From: an uncultured Sinobacteraceae bacterium
GTDB lineage: Bacteria > Pseudomonadota > Gammaproteobacteria > Steroidobacterales > Steroidobacteraceae
Assembly (NCBI GenBank): GCA_937902995.1
Contig: CALEKY010000059.1
Coordinates: forward strand, 1-5,536
Length of the DNA: 5,536 nt
Direction: 5' to 3'
Of the stretch, positions 1 to 4,679 are shown in pieces. Every line of letters starts with the position of its first letter. Position 1 is the stretch's first letter. The notes under the pieces were generated by a model that made no database searches, was not told the DNA's origin, and saw only the letters and a program-made list of their open reading frames with translations. The translations under genes and the position numbers were made by a program.

Positions 1-52
1 AGGTGTTACTGGAATTCCAGTCCAGCGCCTTCGACCACTCGGCCATCTCTCC
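1..52 (-). tRNA. tRNA-Ser(GGA), 3' part beyond window edge
   Basis: Read on the minus strand from 52 to 1, the sequence gives a serine tRNA 5' half. The acceptor strand is GGAGAGA, followed by TG, the D arm GCCGAGTGGTCGAAGGC, a linker G, and the anticodon arm CTGGA-CTGGAAT-TCCAG with a perfect 5-bp stem and anticodon GGA. The start of the long variable arm (TAACACCT) follows and the window then ends, so the variable arm, T arm and acceptor 3' strand are not visible. GGA reads UCC and UCU codons. The gene lies in the same direction as dapA, 142 nt after its stop, so it may be co-transcribed or use its own promoter; no convincing promoter was seen just ahead of it. The call rests on the clean D and anticodon arms. 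Confidence 0.9.
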
Positions 53-96
53 GAATTCGTCTAATCATCGCACCGCGTCGCTTCGATTACCCGAAG

Positions 97-148
97 CCGT
101 GGACTGGAATTCGGGGGAATTCCAGCGCAGCGCGTTACTCGGTACATC
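97..148 (-). pseudogene. Possible decayed copy of the tRNA-Ser 5' half
   Basis: Three blocks of the neighbouring tRNA recur here in the same order and orientation. ACTCGG occurs at 37-42 and 137-142, and TCCAGCGC at 21-28 and 121-128; both pairs are exactly 100 nt apart with the same 8-nt gap. ACTGGAATTC occurs at 8-17 and 103-112, the offset changing to 95 because the loop region is 5 nt longer. A weaker CATC match lies at 44-47 and 145-148. The D-arm interior and acceptor strand do not match, and no T arm is recognisable further on, so this would not fold as a working tRNA. A degenerate tandem tRNA-Ser duplicate is my inference. Chance similarity driven by the palindromic GGAATTCC core remains possible. 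Confidence 0.4.
104..125. repeat. Perfect 9-bp inverted repeat (hairpin) between dapA and tRNA-Ser
   Basis: CTGGAATTC at 104-112 and GAATTCCAG at 117-125 are perfect inverted copies separated by GGGG. Transcribed from dapA, the RNA would form a stable hairpin with a CCCC loop about 70 nt after the dapA stop. No T-run follows on the minus strand, so it is not a standard intrinsic terminator. It could protect a 3' end, serve as a processing site ahead of the tRNA, or be a by-product of the tRNA-like remnant that it overlaps. Confidence 0.6.
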
Positions 149-156
149 CTTGTACC
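141..156. repeat. Perfect 6-bp inverted repeat downstream of dapA
   Basis: GGTACA (141-146) and TGTACC (151-156) are perfect inverted copies around the loop TCCT. It lies 39 nt after the dapA stop on the minus strand and could be a weak 3' hairpin. No T-tract follows, so terminator function is not supported. Confidence 0.4.
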
Positions 157-194
157 TCGCCTTGGGGGCGGGGAGGTTACACGCGCCGCTGCGG

Positions 195-1076
195 TCAGGC
201 AAACGCGATCCCGGCGGCTTTCAGGGCCTCCAGAACCTGGCCATGGTATTCCGCGGCAAGGGGGGTCAGGGGAAGCCGGATGCCCTCGCTGATGAGGCCC
301 ATGCGGGCCAGGGCCCACTTGGCCGGGATGGGGTTCGACTCGATGAACATGGCGCGGTGCAGGGGGCGGAGGGAGGCGTCGATGGCGCGCGCCTCGTCGA
401 ATCGGCCGGCGAGCGCGGCGGCGATCGCGTCATGGACTTGACGCGGCGCCACGTTCGCAGTGACCGAGATGACGCCCTTGAAGCCGGCAATGGTGCTCTC
501 GACGGCGATGTCGTCGTCGCCGCTCAGGAGGGTGATGCGGTCCCCGACGAGCTCGATGAGCTCGCGGTTGCGGTCGAGCGACCCGCTCGCTTCCTTCAGG
601 CCGACAATGTTCCTGACTTCCGCTAGCCGGGCGACGGTTTCGGGCTTCATGTCGCAGGCCGTCCGGCCCGGCACGTTGTACAGAATCTGAGGAATATCCA
701 CCGTCTCGGCGATCAGCTTGAAGTGGCGGTAGAGCCCTTCCTGCGGCGGCTTGTTGTAATAGGGGGTCACGAGCAAGCAGGCGTCCGCCCCCGCTTCCTT
801 CGCAAGCTGGGTGAGCTCAATGGCTTCGGGTGTGGAATTGGCGCCGGTCCCGGCGATGACGGGGATGCGCTTGCGGACGCTCTTGACGACGCGCCGCACG
901 ACCTCGATGTGCTCTTCGACACTGAGAGTCGCCGACTCGCCGGTCGTGCCGACAGCCACGATGCCGTTGGTTCCATTATCGATGTGGAACTCGACCAGCC
1001 TGTCGAGTGCCTCGAAGTCGACGCTGCCGTCGACGTGCATGGGGGTGACAACCGCGACGATACTGCCGCTGAACAT
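195..1076 (-). CDS. dapA: 4-hydroxy-tetrahydrodipicolinate synthase (DapA)
   Basis: Cytoplasmic TIM-barrel aldolase that condenses pyruvate with L-aspartate-4-semialdehyde, the first committed step to diaminopimelate and lysine. The 293-aa protein aligns with the E. coli enzyme without offset: GTTGESAT at 43-50 carries Thr44 and Thr45, Tyr107 is in PYYNKP, Tyr133 in ILYNVPGRT, Arg138 binds the substrate carboxylate, and the Schiff-base Lys161 is in VGLKEASG. Length is normal for the family. The ATG at 1076 is favoured because AAGGA stands 5 nt upstream and the start MFSGSIVAVVTP is typical. At the lysine feedback site, Ala49, His56, Asn80 and Glu84 are kept, but position 53 (His in E. coli) is Val, so feedback may be altered. 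It is divergent from gcvR, as in E. coli. A tRNA follows downstream rather than bamC, the usual enteric neighbour. Confidence 0.98.
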   Translation of the reverse strand: MFSGSIVAVVTPMHVDGSVDFEALDRLVEFHIDNGTNGIVAVGTTGESATLSVEEHIEVVRRVVKSVRKRIPVIAGTGANSTPEAIELTQLAKEAGADACLLVTPYYNKPPQEGLYRHFKLIAETVDIPQILYNVPGRTACDMKPETVARLAEVRNIVGLKEASGSLDRNRELIELVGDRITLLSGDDDIAVESTIAGFKGVISVTANVAPRQVHDAIAAALAGRFDEARAIDASLRPLHRAMFIESNPIPAKWALARMGLISEGIRLPLTPLAAEYHGQVLEALKAAGIAFA

Positions 1077-1088
1077 GAGAATCCTTGT

Positions 1089-1102
1089 GCGTAAATTTGC
1101 GC
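1089..1102. promoter_or_regulatory. Near-perfect 14-bp palindrome at the dapA start site
   Basis: GCGTAAATTTGCGC is a palindrome except for one T/G mismatch pair (1092/1099). It is AT-rich at its centre in an otherwise GC-rich region and lies between the predicted dapA -10 and its ribosome site, a position where a dimeric repressor could block initiation. No specific regulator motif is recognised. Confidence 0.3.
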
Positions 1103-1105
1103 GGG

Positions 1106-1135
1106 ATCGTACTGGTGGCCCCTCGGGGCGCGCAA
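1106..1135 (-). promoter_or_regulatory. Candidate dapA promoter
   Basis: On the minus strand, TTGCGC (1135-1130) and TACGAT (1111-1106) form a -35/-10 pair with an 18-nt spacer, each matching four of six consensus bases. Transcription would start near 1099, leaving a leader of about 20-25 nt with the AAGGA ribosome site. The spacer holds an inverted repeat GCCCC-TC-GGGGC (1118-1129) that could be an operator. This is a pattern match in GC-rich DNA only. Confidence 0.4.
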
Positions 1136-1191
1136 GCGCAAACGGGTGCGCAGCGATGTCTCTTTTCGGCGAAACCGGCCTGTGCGAAGCG

Positions 1192-1220
1192 TTTTCACCT
1201 CAAAGGCTTGCCTGTACACT
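1192..1220 (+). promoter_or_regulatory. Candidate gcvR promoter
   Basis: TTTTCA (1192-1197) and TACACT (1215-1220) are separated by 17 nt, and each matches four of six sigma-70 consensus bases. Transcription would begin near 1227, about 24 nt before the gcvR ATG. It is the best candidate in the divergent region on the plus strand but is not strong. Confidence 0.4.
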
Positions 1221-1250
1221 CATCGCCCGACAGTCGAAACTCCCCCGTCA

Positions 1251-1781
1251 ATGCAACTTATCGTTATCAGCGCTCTCGGTAGCGACCGTACCGGCCTCAT
1301 CTACGATCTCACGCGGGTTGTGCTCGATTGCTCCGGGAATATCCTCGACAGCCGGATGACCGCGCTCGGCAACGAGTTCGCGATGCTGCTGCTGGTCTCG
1401 GGAAACTGGCACACGGTCGCGAAGCTCGAGACCGAGCTGAAGAAGCTGTCAGAGTCGACCGGGATCACGGTCAGCATGCGGCGGACGGAGCCGCGTTCTC
1501 CGCGCAAGGATGTCGTGACTTACTCCGTCGATGTCGTCACGCTCGACCAGCCCGGCATCGTGCACAACTTGGCGGGATTCTTCAGCGCGCGAGGCATCGA
1601 CATCGCTGAGCTGAACACCCGCTCGTACGCCGCGGCGCACACGGGGGCACCGATGTTCAGCGTGCAGATGCTCATCCACATTCCGGCGAAGGTCCATATT
1701 GCGGCCTTGCGCGAGGAATTCATGGACTTGTGCGATCAGTTGAACTTGGATGCGATCCTGGAGCCCGTCAAACCGACGTGA
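1251..1781 (+). CDS. gcvR: GcvR-like double ACT-domain regulator
   Basis: The 176-aa protein consists of two ACT domains. The first covers about residues 2-80 (LIVISALGSDRTGLIYDLT, where DRTG is the usual ligand-loop region). The second covers about 90-172 (SVDVVTLDQPGIVHNLAGFF, then a GIDIAELNT strand). This is the layout of GcvR, which in E. coli binds glycine and the activator GcvA to hold the glycine-cleavage operon repressed; it has no DNA-binding domain of its own and none is seen here. Length and the position divergent to dapA and upstream of bcp agree with gcvR. ATG 1251 is preferred over the upstream in-frame ATG at 1146 because the ACT domain begins at once and the intervening residues look like translated non-coding DNA. 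No good ribosome site precedes it. An 84-nt gap without a terminator leads to bcp. The partner GcvA is not visible here, so the target is inferred. Confidence 0.85.
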   Translation: MQLIVISALGSDRTGLIYDLTRVVLDCSGNILDSRMTALGNEFAMLLLVSGNWHTVAKLETELKKLSESTGITVSMRRTEPRSPRKDVVTYSVDVVTLDQPGIVHNLAGFFSARGIDIAELNTRSYAAAHTGAPMFSVQMLIHIPAKVHIAALREEFMDLCDQLNLDAILEPVKPT

Positions 1782-1865
1782 CGTCGCGGACGTTACAAAC
1801 GAGCGGAAGCGGTACGGGCGTTTGCCCACCTCACGGATGTCTCGCGATCTCGAGACGGAGGCGAT

Positions 1866-2351
1866 GTGGTAGCTAAGTCGATTTCCAAGACGGTTCAGGT
1901 GGGCAAAAAGGTGCCCGCATTTTCGCGACCGGTGACCGGCGGCGGTACTTGGAGTCTCCGCGACGCGCGCGGCAAGAAGCTCGTCCTCTATTTCTATCCC
2001 AAGGACAACACGAGCGGTTGCACGCTCGAGGCGCAAGGGTTTGCCGAGTTCCACAGCCAGTTCAAGCGGGCAGGGGCGGTGATCGTCGGCGTATCGCCGG
2101 ATAGCATCGCCTCGCACGAAAAGTTCAAGGCGAAGCTCGAGCTGCCGTTCGAGCTTCTGTCGGATGAAGACACATCGCTGTGCACACTCTTCGGCGTCTA
2201 CAAGGAGAAGAGCATGTATGGACGCAAGTTCATGGGAGTCGAGCGCAGCACGTTCTTGATCGACGAGGAAGGTGTCCTGCGTCAGGAGTGGCGTAAGGTC
2301 AAAGTCCCCGGGCACGCTGCAGCCGTGCTCGAAGCTGCGAAATCCCTCTGA
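1866..2351 (+). CDS. bcp: Thioredoxin-fold peroxiredoxin, Bcp/PrxQ family
   Basis: Cytoplasmic thiol peroxidase reducing hydrogen peroxide and organic hydroperoxides. The 161-aa protein has the peroxiredoxin active site PxxxTxxC at residues 45-52 (PKDNTSGC, peroxidatic Cys52) and the conserved active-site Arg127 in ERSTF. The rest of the fold (LVLYFYP, VIVGVSPDS, FLIDEEG) is intact. Where E. coli Bcp has its second cysteine (Cp+5) there is Gln57, and the alternative helix-3 position (SHEKFKAK) has Lys88. The only other cysteine is Cys106 in SLCTLFGV, so it probably works as a 1-Cys enzyme or uses Cys106 or an outside thiol. The GTG start at 1866 follows GGAGG (1857-1861) by 4 nt; the ATG two bases earlier is out of frame and stops at once. 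Its stop overlaps the phoH start. Confidence 0.95.
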   Translation: MVAKSISKTVQVGKKVPAFSRPVTGGGTWSLRDARGKKLVLYFYPKDNTSGCTLEAQGFAEFHSQFKRAGAVIVGVSPDSIASHEKFKAKLELPFELLSDEDTSLCTLFGVYKEKSMYGRKFMGVERSTFLIDEEGVLRQEWRKVKVPGHAAAVLEAAKSL

Positions 2352-3832
2352 TGCCCGATACCGAGACGACTTCCCGCTCGAATATGCCGAAAGAAGAACC
2401 GGCCGAGGGCAAGCGCTCGCGCCAAAGCGCGAAGCGCCCGCAACGGCGCATCTTCGTGCTCGACACGAACGTGCTGATGCACGATCCCACCGCGATCTTT
2501 CGTTTCGACGAGCACGACGTGTTCATCCCGATGATCGTGCTCGAAGAGCTCGATGCGGGGAAGAAAGGTCTCTCCGAGGCCGCGCGCAACGTGCGTCAGG
2601 TCAGTCGCTTTCTCGACGAGATGATCGGCAACGTCTCGAAAGCGCAGATCGATCAAGGCATTCCGCTGCCGACGGCCAAATTCACGAACGGCAAGAAGCC
2701 GGCGACCGGTCGCCTGTTCTTCCAGACCAAGATCCTGGACAGCGGATTGCCTGAAACCCTGCCGGGTCACGGCGCCGACAACGCGATTCTCGGACAGACG
2801 TTGGCGCTGCAGAAGGAACATCCGGAAGCGCAAGTCACGCTGGTGTCGAAGGACATCAACTTGCGCATCAAGGCCGCGATCGTCGGCGTGCACACGGAGG
2901 ATTACTACAGCGACAAGACGATCGAGGATGCGGATCTTCTGTACACGGGAATGCAGGAGCTGCCGGCGGACTTCTGGGAGAAGCACGGCAAGAACATGCA
3001 GTCCTGGCAGGAGCAATCGCGCACGTTCTATCGAGTGCAAGGGCCGCTGACGCGCGAATGGCACGTCAACCAATTCGTATATCAGTCGGAACCGAACGGT
3101 CTCGAAGCGATCGTCCGGCGCACGGAATCTTCCGGCACGGTGCTCGAGCTCTTGCGCGACTTCCGCAGCGAGCGGCACAGCGTTTGGGGCATTTCCGCGC
3201 GCAATCGGGAGCAGAATTTCGCGCTGAACTTGCTGATGGATCCCGAGATCGATTTCGTCACGATCTTGGGTCCTGCGGGTACGGGCAAGACGTTGCTCGC
3301 GCTCGCCGCCGGTCTTGCGCAAACGCTCGAAAGCAATCGTTACAGCGAGATCATCATGACGCGCGTGACGATTCCGCTCGGCGAGGACATCGGTTTTCTG
3401 CCCGGCACCGAAGAAGAAAAGATGGAGCCGTGGATGGGCGCGCTCATGGACAACCTCGAGGTGCTGACGCAGAGCCAGGAGGGCGGCAATTGGGGTAGGG
3501 CGGCAACCAACGACCTGCTGCGTAATCGCATCAAGATTCGCTCGCTCAATTTCATGCGCGGCCGCACGTTCCTCAATCGATACTTGATCCTGGACGAAGC
3601 GCAGAACCTCACCCCGAAACAGATGAAAGCGCTCGTCACTCGCGCCGGCCCCGGGACGAAGCTCGTGTGTCTCGGCAATATCGCTCAGATCGACACGCCG
3701 TATCTCACCGAAACGACCTCGGGCCTGACTTACGTCGTGAATCGTTTCCGCGGCTGGCCGCACGCCGGCCACGTCACGCTGATGCGCGGCGAGCGTTCGA
3801 GGCTCGCGGATTTTGCGTCGGAGACGCTTTGA
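2351..3832 (+). CDS. PhoH family protein with N-terminal PIN domain (PhoH2-type)
   Basis: A 493-aa two-domain protein. After a basic, probably disordered tail (1-32), residues 33-185 form a PIN ribonuclease domain with its acidic set: Asp38 in FVLDTNVLM, Glu66 in EELD, Asp143 in GADNAIL and Asp168 in LVSKD. Residues 280-493 form a PhoH ATPase domain with Walker A GPAGTGKT (307-314), the signature GEDIGFLPGT (344-353), Walker B YLILDEAQN (411-419) and a sensor-like LGNIAQID (441-448). Characterised PhoH2 proteins are RNA helicase/RNases; the true cellular job is unclear. All key residues of both domains are intact. The ATG overlaps the bcp TGA by one base (TGATG), suggesting translational coupling, and no strong ribosome site is seen. 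Met12 is a possible alternative start. It is distinct from the PIN-less YbeZ type that pairs with YbeY. Confidence 0.93.
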   Translation: MPDTETTSRSNMPKEEPAEGKRSRQSAKRPQRRIFVLDTNVLMHDPTAIFRFDEHDVFIPMIVLEELDAGKKGLSEAARNVRQVSRFLDEMIGNVSKAQIDQGIPLPTAKFTNGKKPATGRLFFQTKILDSGLPETLPGHGADNAILGQTLALQKEHPEAQVTLVSKDINLRIKAAIVGVHTEDYYSDKTIEDADLLYTGMQELPADFWEKHGKNMQSWQEQSRTFYRVQGPLTREWHVNQFVYQSEPNGLEAIVRRTESSGTVLELLRDFRSERHSVWGISARNREQNFALNLLMDPEIDFVTILGPAGTGKTLLALAAGLAQTLESNRYSEIIMTRVTIPLGEDIGFLPGTEEEKMEPWMGALMDNLEVLTQSQEGGNWGRAATNDLLRNRIKIRSLNFMRGRTFLNRYLILDEAQNLTPKQMKALVTRAGPGTKLVCLGNIAQIDTPYLTETTSGLTYVVNRFRGWPHAGHVTLMRGERSRLADFASETL

Positions 3833-3849
3833 GGAATCAGAATCACGCC

Positions 3850-4317
3850 ATGGCACAACGTAAGCGAATCGGTTCTGTGACTCAGCTCGGGCGCTCCGTC
3901 GCGTGGCCGAAGTCGCCGGAGGAGGCGGTGCTCGAGCGAGTGCCGAACCCGCATCCGGACAAGCTCTACCTCGCGCGTTTCACAGCGCCGGAGTTCACGT
4001 CGTTGTGTCCGGTGACGGGACAGCCGGATTTCGCGCACTTGGTCATCGACTATGTGCCGGCGAAATGGCTCGTCGAGAGCAAGTCGCTCAAGCTGTATCT
4101 CGGCTCGTTCCGCAACCATGGCGCGTTTCACGAAGACTGCACGATCGCGATCGCAGACCGATTGGTCAAATTCCTGAAGCCGCGGTGGCTACGCATCGGC
4201 GGCTATTGGTATCCGCGCGGCGGAATTCCGATCGATGTGTTCTGGCAGACTGGCAAGCCGCCGGCAGACTTGTGGATTCCGGATCAAGGCGTCCAGCCTT
4301 ATCGAGGACGAGGCTGA
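3850..4317 (+). CDS. queF: NADPH-dependent preQ0 reductase (QueF, short type)
   Basis: Reduces the nitrile of 7-cyano-7-deazaguanine (preQ0) to the amine preQ1 with NADPH, in the route to queuosine in tRNA. The 155-aa length fits the unimodular (B. subtilis-like) class rather than the longer two-domain E. coli form. Visible active-site parts are FTSLCPVTGQPDF with nucleophile Cys53 and Asp60, the QueF motif ESKSLKLY (76-83), and NHGAFHED with His94 and Glu95 for substrate binding. ATG 3850 is chosen because MAQRKRIGSVTQLG leads directly into the fold; longer in-frame extension would run into phoH. GAGGA at 3831-3835 overlaps the phoH stop but lies 14 nt upstream, longer than usual. The 17-nt gap after phoH suggests the same transcript. 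Other queuosine genes are not in the window. Confidence 0.96.
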   Translation: MAQRKRIGSVTQLGRSVAWPKSPEEAVLERVPNPHPDKLYLARFTAPEFTSLCPVTGQPDFAHLVIDYVPAKWLVESKSLKLYLGSFRNHGAFHEDCTIAIADRLVKFLKPRWLRIGGYWYPRGGIPIDVFWQTGKPPADLWIPDQGVQPYRGRG

Positions 4318-4337
4318 GCGCTGCACGCGCCCCTTTT
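4318..4337 (+). terminator. Weak terminator-like hairpin after queF
   Basis: GCGC (4318-4321) and GCGC (4327-4330) can pair around TGCAC, followed by CCC and TTTT. The stem is only 4 bp, so intrinsic termination would be weak, but its place directly after the queF stop and before the ffs promoter fits an operon end. Confidence 0.25.
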
Positions 4338-4362
4338 CGGCCTAGAACCGTCCGCTCTCTGC

Positions 4363-4376
4363 TATAGTGCGCGCCC
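4363..4376 (+). promoter_or_regulatory. Stable-RNA-type promoter for ffs (-10 plus GC discriminator)
   Basis: TATAGT (4363-4368) matches five of six -10 consensus bases and is followed at once by the GC-only stretch GCGCGCCC (4369-4376). A GC-rich discriminator is the known mark of stringently controlled rRNA/tRNA promoters. No good -35 is found at 16-18 nt upstream; CTAGAA (4342-4347) at 15 nt is a poor match. Transcription would start around 4375, giving an SRP RNA precursor with a leader of roughly 55 nt. Confidence 0.6.
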
Positions 4377-4394
4377 GCTTCGACGCCGACAGAG

Positions 4395-4434
4395 GGGTCT
4401 CAGACCCGCTTGGTCGATCGCCATTTCTATGGCG
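4395..4434 (+). other. Structured leader of the SRP RNA precursor (two hairpins)
   Basis: Two perfect inverted repeats lie between the predicted start and the SRP RNA. GGGTCT (4395-4400) pairs with AGACCC (4402-4407), giving a 5-bp stem with loop TCA. CGCCAT (4419-4424) pairs with ATGGCG (4429-4434) around TTCT. The second ends exactly where the terminal SRP helix begins and competes with it for 4431-4434, so it may mark a 5' processing site. Confidence 0.45.
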
Positions 4435-4542
4435 GCTCGCGTCGGTTTCTTCGCGACGATAGACCGCCAACCCCGCCAGGCCCGGAAGGGAGCAACGGTA
4501 ACGGTTACATCGGGTGCCGAAGAGGTGCCGGCGCGGGCCGTC
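4431..4542 (+). ncRNA. ffs: Small signal recognition particle RNA (4.5S RNA)
   Basis: RNA scaffold of the bacterial SRP; with Ffh it brings inner-membrane proteins to the translocon during translation. The conserved apical domain is clear: CCAGGCCC, GGAA tetraloop at 4484-4487, GGG, then AGCA (4491-4494) as the 3' side of the internal loop that binds the Ffh M domain. The ends are set by pairing. GGCTCGCGTCGG (4434-4445) and CCGGCGCGGGCC (4528-4539) form a 12-bp helix with two G-U pairs, extendable by three pairs to 4431 and 4542. The roughly 110-nt length and single hairpin match the E. coli type without an Alu domain. Exact ends depend on processing and are uncertain by several bases. It is upstream of dnaX, as scr is in Bacillus subtilis. 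Confidence 0.93.
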
Positions 4543-4549
4543 TCCATCA

Positions 4550-4570
4550 GGCTGTGGGCTGTAGGCTCTA
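4550..4570 (+). repeat. Three imperfect tandem heptamers after ffs
   Basis: GGCTGTG, GGCTGTA and GGCTCTA follow one another without gaps and are succeeded by the related GGTAGA (4571-4576). Neighbouring units differ by one base. The second and third units form part of the left arm of the larger inverted repeat that follows. Confidence 0.6.
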
Positions 4571-4669
4571 GGTAGAGCAAGCGCCCGTTTGGACGTGCTC
4601 CCGTCGTGTAAGATTCGCAATGGAAAGCGGGTTCTCGGAATCTCTTCTACCTACACTTCAGCCTACAGC
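4558..4669. repeat. Nested imperfect inverted repeat between ffs and dnaX
   Basis: GCTGTAGGCT (4558-4567) is perfectly complementary in inverted sense to AGCCTACAGC (4660-4669), and TAGGTAGA (4569-4576) to TCTACCTA (4646-4653). The two paired segments are separated by 1 nt on the left and 6 nt on the right. Inside lie AGATTC (4611-4616) with GAATCT (4638-4643), and AGCGC (4580-4584) with GTGCT (4595-4599, one wobble). GCTCTA-GG-TAGAGC (4565-4578) offers an alternative local hairpin that would disrupt the long-range pairing. The whole could be a multibranched leader or 3' RNA, or a small palindromic repeat unit; it holds no coding sequence. It ends 10 nt before the dnaX start. Confidence 0.6.
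4588..4614 (+). promoter_or_regulatory. Candidate dnaX promoter
   Basis: TTTGGA (4588-4593) and TAAGAT (4609-4614) could form a -35/-10 pair with a short 15-nt spacer; the -10 matches four of six bases. Transcription would begin near 4621, inside the inverted repeat and about 60 nt before dnaX. Read-through from ffs is an equally good alternative. Confidence 0.3.
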
Positions 4670-4679
4670 TTCGGATCAC

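Noticed and set aside
3..626. Plus-strand open frame of 207 codons across the tRNA and the dapA 3' end
   Set aside because: It runs through a tRNA and antisense to conserved DapA sequence, and shows no recognisable motif or ribosome site.
1146..1250. N-terminal extension of GcvR from an upstream in-frame ATG
   Set aside because: The 35 extra residues do not fit the ACT fold and would cover the predicted promoter; the ACT domain starts right after Met at 1251.
1077..1250. Lysine riboswitch upstream of dapA
   Set aside because: The likely leader is only about 20-25 nt and the region lacks the extensive paired architecture of the lysine riboswitch.
1782..1865. Promoter or terminator between gcvR and bcp
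   Set aside because: Only a 5-bp inverted repeat, TCTCG/CGAGA (1840-1855), was seen; no T-run and no credible -35/-10 pair.
1449..2315. Minus-strand open frame of 288 codons opposite gcvR and bcp
   Set aside because: It is antisense to two recognised genes and has no domain features; a compositional shadow.
2282..3856. Long minus-strand open frame (524 codons) opposite phoH
   Set aside because: It is fully antisense to a PIN-PhoH gene with all motifs intact, its arginine-rich composition is typical of reversed GC-rich codons, and no domain is recognisable. Long antisense frames are expected at this GC content.
4342..4620. Minus-strand frames of 92 and 72 codons over the SRP RNA region
   Set aside because: They are antisense to a structurally clear SRP RNA and have no protein features.
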